DNA from: Mycobacterium sp. DL99
Lineage (GTDB): Bacteria; Actinomycetota; Actinomycetes; Mycobacteriales; Mycobacteriaceae
Reading direction: 5' to 3'
Length of the DNA stretch: 64,000 nucleotides
Assembly: GCF_004762045.1 (NCBI RefSeq)
Contig: NZ_SJOM01000007.1
Span: 6,318,483 to 6,382,482, forward strand
The notes beneath the pieces are model-generated. The model had not been told where the DNA came from, made no database searches, and was given only the letters and a program-made list of their open reading frames with translations. Numbering within the stretch: the first letter of the stretch is position 1; each line of letters opens with the position of its first letter. Of this stretch, positions 8,861-16,101 are shown piece after piece. The position numbers were made by a program, and so were the translations under genes.

Positions 8861-9630
8861 TCTTGGACTCCTAACCTTCTGCGGCGCCCACGGGTGAGGG
8901 CCGCCAACACCACCAACAACGCGAATCCGAGCAGCAGGGTGGCCAGCGAGGCCGCCACCGAGGTCGGGCCATCGCTCTTGCCGATCGCGACGATCTGAAC
9001 CGGCAGCGTCTGGAAGCCGCTGAGCGAGGCGACGGTGTACTCGCCGAGCACCACCGCGATGGAGATGAACGCGGCGGACAGGATCCCGGACCAGATGTTG
9101 GGCACGATCACCCGGCTGATCGTCGACCACCAGCCCGCGCCCAATGATCTGGAGGCCTCCGACAACGTCTGCAGGTCAATCGCGGCCAGCGCGGAATCGA
9201 TCGACCGGTAGGCGAACGGCAGCACCAGCACCACGTACACGAATGTCAGGGTGAGCGCCGATTCGCCGAGAAGGTAAGTCACCCACAAGTACACGTTGCG
9301 CAGGCCCACCACGATCACCAGGGCCGGGATGATCAGCGGCAGCAGGCAGAGAAACTCGACGAACCGCCCGGCCCAGCGGGCCCGCAGCCGCACCCAGATC
9401 ATCGTCGGCACCAGCAGCGCCAGCATCGCGATGACGGTGAACACCGCGAGCAGCAGCGAGATCAGGATGGCGTGATACAACTCCTCGTCGGCCACCAGAT
9501 TGCGCCAGGCCGCGGCGGTGCGCCCGCCGGCGATCAGGTTACGGGTCGAGAAATCGGCCATGGCATACAGCGGGAACAGAAAGAACAGGCCGAACAGCAC
9601 CCACAGAACCGGCCGATACACCCGGTTCAT
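8857..9630 (-). CDS. ABC importer permease, second subunit
   Basis: 257-residue binding-protein-dependent permease with about six hydrophobic helices (first near residues 8-24). The EAA-type cytoplasmic loop is visible as LQTLSEASRSLGAGWW followed by PNIWSGILSA. The ATG overlaps the stop of the preceding permease (ATGA) and its own stop overlaps the ATPase start, so three genes are coupled. Together with the first permease it forms the membrane channel of the importer. Confidence 0.9.
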   Translation of the reverse strand: MNRVYRPVLWVLFGLFFLFPLYAMADFSTRNLIAGGRTAAAWRNLVADEELYHAILISLLLAVFTVIAMLALLVPTMIWVRLRARWAGRFVEFLCLLPLIIPALVIVVGLRNVYLWVTYLLGESALTLTFVYVVLVLPFAYRSIDSALAAIDLQTLSEASRSLGAGWWSTISRVIVPNIWSGILSAAFISIAVVLGEYTVASLSGFQTLPVQIVAIGKSDGPTSVAASLATLLLGFALLVVLAALTRGRRRRLGVQE

Positions 9631-10499
9631 TTGAGCCACCTCGCCGTCCGGCGCACCAGCGCGTTGTAGGCGAACATCACCAGGGCCACCACCACGATCA
9701 TCTCCAGCGCCAGTGCATAGGCGAAGCCGGACTGACCCAGCACGACCTCGCTGGTGAGTGCGGCCCGGATCAGCAGCGGCACGATCGGACTGCCTTGGCT
9801 GACCAGCGCGGCCGCGGTGGCGTAGGCGGCAAAAGCATTGGCGAACAACAACAGCATCGATCCCAGGAACGCCGGGGCCAGCAGCGGCACGGCGACCTCC
9901 CGCAGGTACTGCCACTGTGACGCACCGAGGCTCACCGCGGCCTCGCGCCACTGTTCACGCAATCCCTCGAGGGCGGGAAGGAAGACGATCACCATCAGCG
10001 GGATCTGGAAGTAGGTGTAGACCAGGATGAGCCCGGCCAGTCCGTACAACCAGCCGGAGCCGGCCAAGTTCCAGCCGAGGTGTTCCTTGACCCACAACGT
10101 CAGCACACCGTTGAGCCCGATGGTGGCCAGGAACGCGAAAGCCAGTGCCACGCCGCCGAACTGAGCCAGCACACTGCACAGCGCCAGGACCCCACGCCGA
10201 ATCATCGACTCCGGCGGGCTGCTGAAGATCAACCAGGCCAGAAGCGCACCGAGTACGGCGCCGATCAGTGCCGTACTCGCGGACAGCGCAATACTCTTGG
10301 CCAGCGCCGCCAGCGCGGTGCCGGAGAACAGCGCGGCGATCCGCTCCAGCGAGAACGATCCGTCGGCGAAGAACGCCATGACGATCACCGTCACCGTGGG
10401 CACGATCAGGAACACCGTCACCACTGCCACGAACGGCAGCAATGGCAGGGCGTCACGGATGTCCGCACGCAGTTCCCGGCGAGAAGTCCTAACCGGCAT
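9627..10499 (-). CDS. ABC importer permease, first subunit
   Basis: 290-residue inner-membrane permease; helices begin at about residue 20 (LPLLPFVAVVTVFLIVPTV) and the EAA loop reads LREQWREAAVSLGASQWQYL. The N-terminus MPVRTSRRELRADIRD is basic and cytoplasmic. ATG 10499 lies 8 bases after the solute-binding protein stop. The two separate permeases and one ATPase match 2-aminoethylphosphonate, spermidine/putrescine or ferric-iron type systems; the substrate cannot be fixed from this sequence. Confidence 0.9.
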   Translation of the reverse strand: MPVRTSRRELRADIRDALPLLPFVAVVTVFLIVPTVTVIVMAFFADGSFSLERIAALFSGTALAALAKSIALSASTALIGAVLGALLAWLIFSSPPESMIRRGVLALCSVLAQFGGVALAFAFLATIGLNGVLTLWVKEHLGWNLAGSGWLYGLAGLILVYTYFQIPLMVIVFLPALEGLREQWREAAVSLGASQWQYLREVAVPLLAPAFLGSMLLLFANAFAAYATAAALVSQGSPIVPLLIRAALTSEVVLGQSGFAYALALEMIVVVALVMFAYNALVRRTARWLK

Positions 10500-10507
10500 G
10501 GGCGACC

Positions 10508-11647
10508 TCAGCCAATCGCCTTGGCCCAGTTGTCGGCCAGATACTTGTTGGCGGTATCGGTTTGGGCCTGGGTCGCGACGGTCACCGGGCCGTCGATGGG
10601 GGGCAACTGACCGAACGCCGCGCGGTCGGCGGTGCCGGCCAGGATCATCTTGTCGGCGCGCACCGGGCGCACCCCGCCCTTGGCGTACAGGTTCTGCCCC
10701 TCGTCGCTGAACAGGAATTCCTGCCACAGCCGGGCCGCCGCCGGATGCGGCGCGTCCTTGTTGATCGCTTGGAAGTAGTACCCGGCGACCAGGGCCTCGT
10801 GGGGAACTATCACCTGCCAGCCGGGGACCTTCTGGCTTTCGGTGCCGTTGAGGTAGTTCCAGTCGATCACCACCGGCGTCTGTCCCGATGCGATCGTGGC
10901 CGGCGTCGGGTCCAGAGGCAGGAAGTTGCCCACCTCATTGAGCTTTGCGAAGAATTCGACCCCGGGGGCGATGTCATCGGCCGATCCGCCCTGGGACACC
11001 GCCGCCATCAGTACCCCGGCGAACGCGGCTCCGGCCTGGGTCGGGTCGCCGTTGAGCGCGACCATGCCGTGGTACTCGGGTTTGAGCAGGTCGTCGATGG
11101 CCGTGATCGGCGGAACCTTGGTCGAATCGAACCCGATCGACATGAAGCCGCCGTAGTCGTTGACCCAGGTGCCGTCAGGATCCTTGAGCTTCTCCGGGAT
11201 GTCGTCGAACGTGGCCACCTTGTAGGGAGCGAACATCGACGTATTCGCCAGCGCCACCGACTGCCCCAGGTCGAACACGTCGGGCGCGGTGCTCTTGCCC
11301 TTCTGCTGGTTGGCGGCGTTGATCTCTTCCTGACTGGAACCGTCGGGCAGCGCCGAGTGCACCTCGATGCCGTACTTGTCCGAGAAGGCCTTGATGATGG
11401 CGCCGTAGTTTGCCCAATCCGGGGGCAACGCAATCACATTGAGCTCACCTTCGGCCTTGGCCGCCTCGATGAGCTTGTCCATCCCGCCGAAGTCGCCGGC
11501 CGACCTGGCTTCGGCGACCTTCACCCCGGTATCGGTGTCACCACCGGCCGCGCCCTTCTGCGGCGGTGCGCACGCCGCCAGACCCACCGCGACGAGTGTC
11601 GATGCGGCCAGAGCCGCAGATGCTGTCACGATCCGGGACGTGATCAT
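10508..11647 (-). CDS. ABC importer solute-binding lipoprotein
   Basis: First gene of the importer operon; about 379 residues. The signal peptide ends in a lipobox (VGLAAC), so the protein is anchored to the outer face of the membrane and delivers substrate to the permeases. Start ATG 11647 is chosen because GGAGGG lies 7 bases upstream; an ATG 15 bases earlier would bury this site. The fold blocks (GELNVIALPPDWANYGAIIKAF, then DVFDLGQS) resemble polyamine/iron/phosphonate-binding periplasmic proteins. Substrate unknown. Confidence 0.88.
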   Translation of the reverse strand: MITSRIVTASAALAASTLVAVGLAACAPPQKGAAGGDTDTGVKVAEARSAGDFGGMDKLIEAAKAEGELNVIALPPDWANYGAIIKAFSDKYGIEVHSALPDGSSQEEINAANQQKGKSTAPDVFDLGQSVALANTSMFAPYKVATFDDIPEKLKDPDGTWVNDYGGFMSIGFDSTKVPPITAIDDLLKPEYHGMVALNGDPTQAGAAFAGVLMAAVSQGGSADDIAPGVEFFAKLNEVGNFLPLDPTPATIASGQTPVVIDWNYLNGTESQKVPGWQVIVPHEALVAGYYFQAINKDAPHPAAARLWQEFLFSDEGQNLYAKGGVRPVRADKMILAGTADRAAFGQLPPIDGPVTVATQAQTDTANKYLADNWAKAIG

Positions 11648-11801
11648 TACGAAACCCTCCATTGGCCACCAAGCGCGCGCACCGGCACCCTATCGCGACC
11701 TCAGCGAACGCGAGACTCATCGAAATCCGTTGGACCCGAATCGCACCGCGGGCCGCCCGGCAGTGGACGGTGGCGATACCGGCTGATTAGGGTTGGCGCT
11801 C

Positions 11802-12215
11802 ATGACGCCCATCCGCACCAGCCTCACACGTCGGCGGCGTCCGCTCACCACAGCTGCCATCTTCGTGGCCGTCTGCGCCGCAGGTCAGGCGGCGATCGCA
11901 CCCGCCTCGGCGGCCTTCGACGTGCAGGGATACGAGGCGTGTACCTCGATGGCGGCACCCGGTCCCGACCAGAACTTCGACACCGTCGCCACGACCTGCT
12001 GCGTCGATAACGCCGGCGTCCCTGCCAACACCACCTACGGCGTAGGCTGCCTCGCGCCCATCGAGAATCCGCCAGAGGATTACCGGCCCACGATCGTCAT
12101 GCCAAGCCGACCCTCGCCACCGGGTGAGGGTGACGACCTGACCTACGACGAGCTGATGAAGCTGCCACCACTCCCAGATGACGGCGCGCTGCCCGGCGAT
12201 GTACCGCCGCCCTGA
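11802..12215 (+). CDS. Secreted hypothetical protein
   Basis: 137-residue protein. A basic N-terminus (RRRR at 10-13) and a hydrophobic core ending PASAAF give a Sec signal peptide cleaved near residue 37. The mature part has four cysteines (C, CC, C) suited to two disulfides and a Pro/Asp-rich acidic tail ending in PPP. ATG 11802 preferred over TTG 11793. No family recognised; conserved secreted proteins of this shape are common in mycobacteria. Confidence 0.7.
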   Translation: MTPIRTSLTRRRRPLTTAAIFVAVCAAGQAAIAPASAAFDVQGYEACTSMAAPGPDQNFDTVATTCCVDNAGVPANTTYGVGCLAPIENPPEDYRPTIVMPSRPSPPGEGDDLTYDELMKLPPLPDDGALPGDVPPP

Positions 12216-12249
12216 GACGTTGCCGACGTCATCCACATAGTCTGGAGTG

Positions 12250-12678
12250 ATGGCCGATCTCGATGCCGCAACGCGATTCGCCACGGCACCCTGCGCGGTG
12301 CTCGCGACGCTGGGTTCCGACGGCGCGCCGCACCTGGTGCCGGTGGTGTTCGCGGTCCACATGCCTGCCGACGCGCACGCCGCGGCCACCATCTACAGCG
12401 CCGTCGACGCCAAACCGAAATCCACTCAACGCCTGCGCCGGCTGGCCAACATCGAGCGGGATTCCAGGGTCAGCCTGCTCGTGGACCACTACACCGACGA
12501 GTGGGCGCACCTGTGGTGGGTACGGGCCGACGGGCGGGCCGCGGTCCATCACAGCGGTGATGCGATGGCCACCGGTTACGGGCTGTTACGCGCGAAATAC
12601 CCACAGTACGAGCGCATCGCGCTCAACGGCCCGGTGATCACCGTCGAGGTCACCCACTGGTCGTCCTGGCAGGTGTGA
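12250..12678 (+). CDS. PPOX-class F420-dependent enzyme, Rv0121c family
   Basis: 142-residue split beta-barrel of the F420/flavin oxidoreductase superfamily. The N-terminal strand block CAVLATLGSDGAPHLVPVVF and KPKSTQRLRRLANIERDSRVSLLVDHY are typical of the Rv0121-type subgroup. GTG 12247 directly precedes ATG 12250, and GGAG lies just upstream. In M. tuberculosis this family sits next to fusA2; here the ESX substrate module separates the two. Substrate unknown. Confidence 0.85.
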   Translation: MADLDAATRFATAPCAVLATLGSDGAPHLVPVVFAVHMPADAHAAATIYSAVDAKPKSTQRLRRLANIERDSRVSLLVDHYTDEWAHLWWVRADGRAAVHHSGDAMATGYGLLRAKYPQYERIALNGPVITVEVTHWSSWQV

Positions 12679-12775
12679 CAGCGCGCCAAGCAGCCGAATT
12701 GCTGCTCAGCGGGGTCCCCGACCTGCCTTAACATCATTGATGATGCAACGAGGCAACAGCTGAACGGAGGCCGTC

Positions 12776-13060
12776 ATGGAGGTTGACCCCGAGGTCCTGC
12801 GCGCCTTTGCCGGTCAGGTGGATATCGCGTCGGGCCTGATCCGCGAGGCGGACGTCGGCAGCAAGGTCTCCACCGCGGCCGACGGCTTGGACGGATCGAC
12901 CACGCAGTGGGCAGCTCAGCTCGTCGGTGCACACGTCAAACAGGTGGCCGAGAAAATCGCCACAAGTGTCAACGACATGGGTACCGCGGTGCGCGGCGCG
13001 GGCAACAGCTATGAGGTCACCGACGGCGGTCTGGCCGGCAGCTTCGGAAAGATCTTCTGA
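12776..13060 (+). CDS. EspC-like type VII secretion partner protein
   Basis: 94-residue, helical, WXG100-sized protein like the ESX-1 EspC/DUF2580 family. It has a single mid-protein Trp (W45) in the helix-turn region and, after the second helix, Y79-EVT-D83, an exact YxxxD/E type VII export signal. There is a good upstream GGAGG and the next gene begins 3 bases after the stop. It probably pairs with the adjacent WXG protein to form a helical bundle recognised by an ESX secretion machine. No core ESX gene lies in the window. Confidence 0.82.
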   Translation: MEVDPEVLRAFAGQVDIASGLIREADVGSKVSTAADGLDGSTTQWAAQLVGAHVKQVAEKIATSVNDMGTAVRGAGNSYEVTDGGLAGSFGKIF

Positions 13061-13063
13061 CCC

Positions 13064-14350
13064 GTGTTGCCCTCGCGTCCCCGTCTCGAACGCTGGAATC
13101 CCGACTCTCTGACTCCCGCTGGGGAAGCCATCAAGACTTCCGGTACAGCCGTCGGTGACGCGGTATCCCGGATCAGCTCCAACCTCAAGACCATGCCGGA
13201 GACCAAGGCATGGTCAGGTGATGCGCACAACGCGGCCACGTCGATGTTCGACCGGGCGAAGAAACAGACCGACGACTTCTCGAAATACACCACCGCCGTG
13301 GGCGATGCGTTCAAAGAGGGTGCCGGCACCATCGGAGGTGCCCGCACCCCACTGCTGAACAAGGCCGACGAGATCGACGCAACCGGCCAATTGCATGTCA
13401 GCGATCAATGGGTGGTGTTGATCCACGGCGGTCAGATGACGGTCGAACAGGCTGCCGAGCTGGAGAAGCGTGCTCAGTCCGAGCAGGTCAATGTCAACCT
13501 ACTGCTGGCGAAGGTGGGTGCGGCCGACGAGAGCGTCGCCGGGAAAGTGACGAGCGCGGCGCAACAGCATGGATTCGAGGTCCCCAACCCGGGCGGCCTG
13601 GGCAGTCTGTTTCCCGGAATTCAGAAGCCCGGGGACGAGGTGCCGAACCCGCTGTCAACGGTCGGAATGCTGCAGCAGGGCGTCCTCCGCGACACCGACA
13701 TGTCGCAAACGGTCCGGGAAACGAAGGTCGAGACCCAGTACAACCCCGCCACCGGAGAGCCGGTCGGGACAACCACGACCAGGTACATGATGGACGGCAG
13801 CAAGCACGTGCACACTGTCGATGCCAAACCAAATTTCTCAGATCGAGGGCCGCTCACCACCGACGTGCATATCGACAAGAACGGCAACGAGGTTTCCCGG
13901 ACAACGACGGTCACTTTCGAGGACTGGGCTCAGTACGGTATGGCCGGAAAGACCATCAGCACTACCCAATACGCGAACGGCACTATTGCCGAAGTAACGA
14001 AGTGGCCAGACGGTAAGGAAACCGCCTACGTCCGTACGCCGGATGGTCGTCAGGCAGACGTCCCCATCAATCTCATCGACCATCCCATTTTGAGCCCGCT
14101 CGGTGCTACCGGGAAATACTTCGGGCCGGGCGTGAGTATTGCCACCTCCTTGTGGGACATCGCTGTGGCAGAGACGAGTTTCCAGAAATGCGTCGCCACA
14201 GCTGAGGGTGTCACCTCGGTTACCGCCGGTACGCTCGCGGGCATCGCGGCCTCAGAGACAGGCCCGGCCGCCATCCCGATCGGCCTGGCCGCAGCACTCG
14301 GCGGCGAAGCCCTCGGCAACTGGATCGGCAACACCTTCTGTCCCCGATGA
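13064..14350 (+). CDS. WXG-type ESX substrate with RHS-like repeats and glycine-zipper tail (candidate toxin)
   Basis: 428 residues in three parts. Residues 15-110 form a helical hairpin with the WXG turn W50-S51-G52. Residues 218-335 are beta-rich with repeated NG/DG turns (YNPATGEPV, DKNGNEV, YANGTIAEV, WPDGKET), like RHS or carrier repeats. Residues 355-428 are Ala/Gly-rich and hydrophobic, with G389xxxG393 and a glycine zipper G414xxxG418xxxG422, plus C376 and C426. No catalytic motif is seen. This layout recalls ESX-exported LXG/WXG toxins such as membrane-depolarising TspA, but toxicity is inference. Its stop overlaps the next gene's ATG. Confidence 0.75.
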   Translation: MLPSRPRLERWNPDSLTPAGEAIKTSGTAVGDAVSRISSNLKTMPETKAWSGDAHNAATSMFDRAKKQTDDFSKYTTAVGDAFKEGAGTIGGARTPLLNKADEIDATGQLHVSDQWVVLIHGGQMTVEQAAELEKRAQSEQVNVNLLLAKVGAADESVAGKVTSAAQQHGFEVPNPGGLGSLFPGIQKPGDEVPNPLSTVGMLQQGVLRDTDMSQTVRETKVETQYNPATGEPVGTTTTRYMMDGSKHVHTVDAKPNFSDRGPLTTDVHIDKNGNEVSRTTTVTFEDWAQYGMAGKTISTTQYANGTIAEVTKWPDGKETAYVRTPDGRQADVPINLIDHPILSPLGATGKYFGPGVSIATSLWDIAVAETSFQKCVATAEGVTSVTAGTLAGIAASETGPAAIPIGLAAALGGEALGNWIGNTFCPR

Positions 14351-15096
14351 CGACCTCCGGTTACCTCCGGCTGGCGTTCATCTTCGCAATATTGATAGGC
14401 GGCGGCGGTTTCGTCACTGCCTGGGTTGTCATCTGGTTCATCCGCGGCAGCTATTTGACGGCAGCCCTCTGCCTAGGCGCATCGCTCTTGCTCTTCAGCT
14501 TGCTGTTTCACCTCTCCTACCCACTGTCAGGGAGAGCCCATCCGAGGGGGGAGTACGGCCCCGAAGGCACTAAAATCCGTCCGCAGAGATATGCCGATCG
14601 GATATTCAGCATCGGCCTTTTATTGGGCGTCTTGTCTGCGGGTGCATTTCTCATCTTCGCGCAATTCGACATGGTCGATTTCATTCCGTCCAGCACCAAC
14701 CGACTGATTGTGCCGGCCGGTTTCATTTTCTACGTCATCTACGGCGCGCCGGTCCTGTATCGAATTTTCAAATACCGGGGCGCGAAACATCTACACCTGT
14801 ATCCGCACGGGGTCGAGGTGTGGGACGGCCAGTGGAATTCATTCGCACGTGGAACGTGGGAAGATGTTCAACAGATCCTGGATCACCCCCTCAAGGGCAA
14901 GACATCATTCACCGAACTGATTGTCTTCGTCCTCCCCAAAAAACGCACCGCAAAGCTGGGCTCCGGCACCATCACCGCCAACAGCGACGCGCTCCGCGAG
15001 TGGGTGAGGTTCTATTGGCTGCATCCCGACTGCCGCAACGAACTGACCGATGGTCGTGCCCTACAGCGGCTTGAGGGCGAGAAGTTCACCGTCTGA
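14347..15096 (+). CDS. Four-helix membrane protein, candidate immunity protein
   Basis: 249 residues. Hydrophobic helices lie at about 6-32, 36-58, 86-108 and 119-140, followed by a soluble C-terminal domain (about 145-226) resembling a PH-like fold (HLYPHGVEVWD, then TELIVFVLPKK). The ATG overlaps the upstream stop (ATGA), so it is translationally coupled to the WXG protein. AT-richer codons occur here than in neighbouring genes, hinting at separate origin. Coupling to a substrate with a membrane-active tail makes an immunity role the best guess, not shown. Confidence 0.65.
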   Translation: MTTSGYLRLAFIFAILIGGGGFVTAWVVIWFIRGSYLTAALCLGASLLLFSLLFHLSYPLSGRAHPRGEYGPEGTKIRPQRYADRIFSIGLLLGVLSAGAFLIFAQFDMVDFIPSSTNRLIVPAGFIFYVIYGAPVLYRIFKYRGAKHLHLYPHGVEVWDGQWNSFARGTWEDVQQILDHPLKGKTSFTELIVFVLPKKRTAKLGSGTITANSDALREWVRFYWLHPDCRNELTDGRALQRLEGEKFTV

Positions 15097-15128
15097 TGAA
15101 TCCGCGATGCGTACCCGGTCTCGACTGG

Positions 15129-15956
15129 CTACGGAGCTGAGTTTGTCTGAACAGGCCCGGCTGGCGATGCCGATGCGCCGCCAACCGGTGCCGGGTTGGA
15201 GGATCGGCGCAGCCACACTCGGGTTAGCGTCTCGGCATCAAGCGGTTCGGCATAGCCGGCATCATCGGGCGCATATAGATAGTCGCCATCACCGTCGACC
15301 TGCACCCAGTACCGAGTCGAGCCGGAGAGCGACTGCACTGTCCCGATCGCTGCGACATCACTCCCATCCACAACGTGCACTGCCGGACCATCCGGCTCAG
15401 CACGTGGAATCGGGAAACCCAGGTCGTCGTACTCGTCGGCCAACTCGGTCGGGGCCGGAAGCCGATCCTCCAAGCCTACGACCGCAATACGCGCATGAGA
15501 GCCGGCGCCGACCAAGCCGACCGAATCAGCTGTGGCTGCAGCCAAATCCGCTGGTGATACCGCGTAGAGATCAACAACGTCGATGCCATCAGAGTCACTG
15601 TGCTGCACCGCAACAAACCCCGACTCGGCGGCCCGCAACCCGCTCACACGAAGATCGGGGGCGCCCTCAGCGGAGAAGCTCACCCGGCATCCCACGCAAT
15701 CATCAGCCCGCACAAAGGCTTCCACCCACGCTCGGACACCAAAAAGATCGCCACCGTTGAGGCGATTTTCGATCGCTCCCACTTCTCTGGTGAGGAGCCA
15801 CACCGACCCAACCGGCCGGCTACGGCCCAGCGGATACGGCAACATGTCACGGCCGTACAGCTCGCACGCCGCCTCAAGGTCGACCACCGCAGCTGTGCCG
15901 ACCAGTTCCAACGGCACTGTCGTCTCGAGACTCGGCGTATGCGTCATGGACCTCAT
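15129..15956 (-). CDS. EspG-like ESX substrate chaperone
   Basis: About 275 residues (ATG 15956) or 272 (ATG 15947, which has GAGG close upstream). N-terminal MLPYPLG (38-44), the central strand block LRVSGLRAAESGFVAVQ with DLYAVSPADLAAAT, and the C-terminal RYWVQVDGDGDYLY resemble the order of conserved blocks in EspG proteins, cytosolic chaperones that bind exported heterodimers. No PE/PPE gene is nearby, so the client may be the adjacent EspC-like/WXG pair. Convergent with the membrane protein gene, 32 bases apart. Confidence 0.68.
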   Translation of the reverse strand: MRSMTHTPSLETTVPLELVGTAAVVDLEAACELYGRDMLPYPLGRSRPVGSVWLLTREVGAIENRLNGGDLFGVRAWVEAFVRADDCVGCRVSFSAEGAPDLRVSGLRAAESGFVAVQHSDSDGIDVVDLYAVSPADLAAATADSVGLVGAGSHARIAVVGLEDRLPAPTELADEYDDLGFPIPRAEPDGPAVHVVDGSDVAAIGTVQSLSGSTRYWVQVDGDGDYLYAPDDAGYAEPLDAETLTRVWLRRSSNPAPVGGASASPAGPVQTNSAP

Positions 15957-16101
15957 TCTGACAGCGTGCTGTGCGCTTCCTCGGAATGTTCACCTGCAGC
16001 CCGATCGGGCACATCTTGTGTCGTAGGTCACATCAGGGAATGGTGGAGTGCAGGTCCGGCGGGCCGTAGTGGGGCGCCCCGGGGACACCAGGAGGAATGC
16101 C

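Noticed and set aside
10562..12010. 482-codon open frame opposite the solute-binding protein gene
   Set aside because: Antisense to a coherent lipoprotein with motif support; composition is unlike a real protein.
12776..15956. PE/PPE gene pair as the EspG partner
   Set aside because: No Pro-Glu or Pro-Pro-Glu N-terminus is present in any neighbouring gene.
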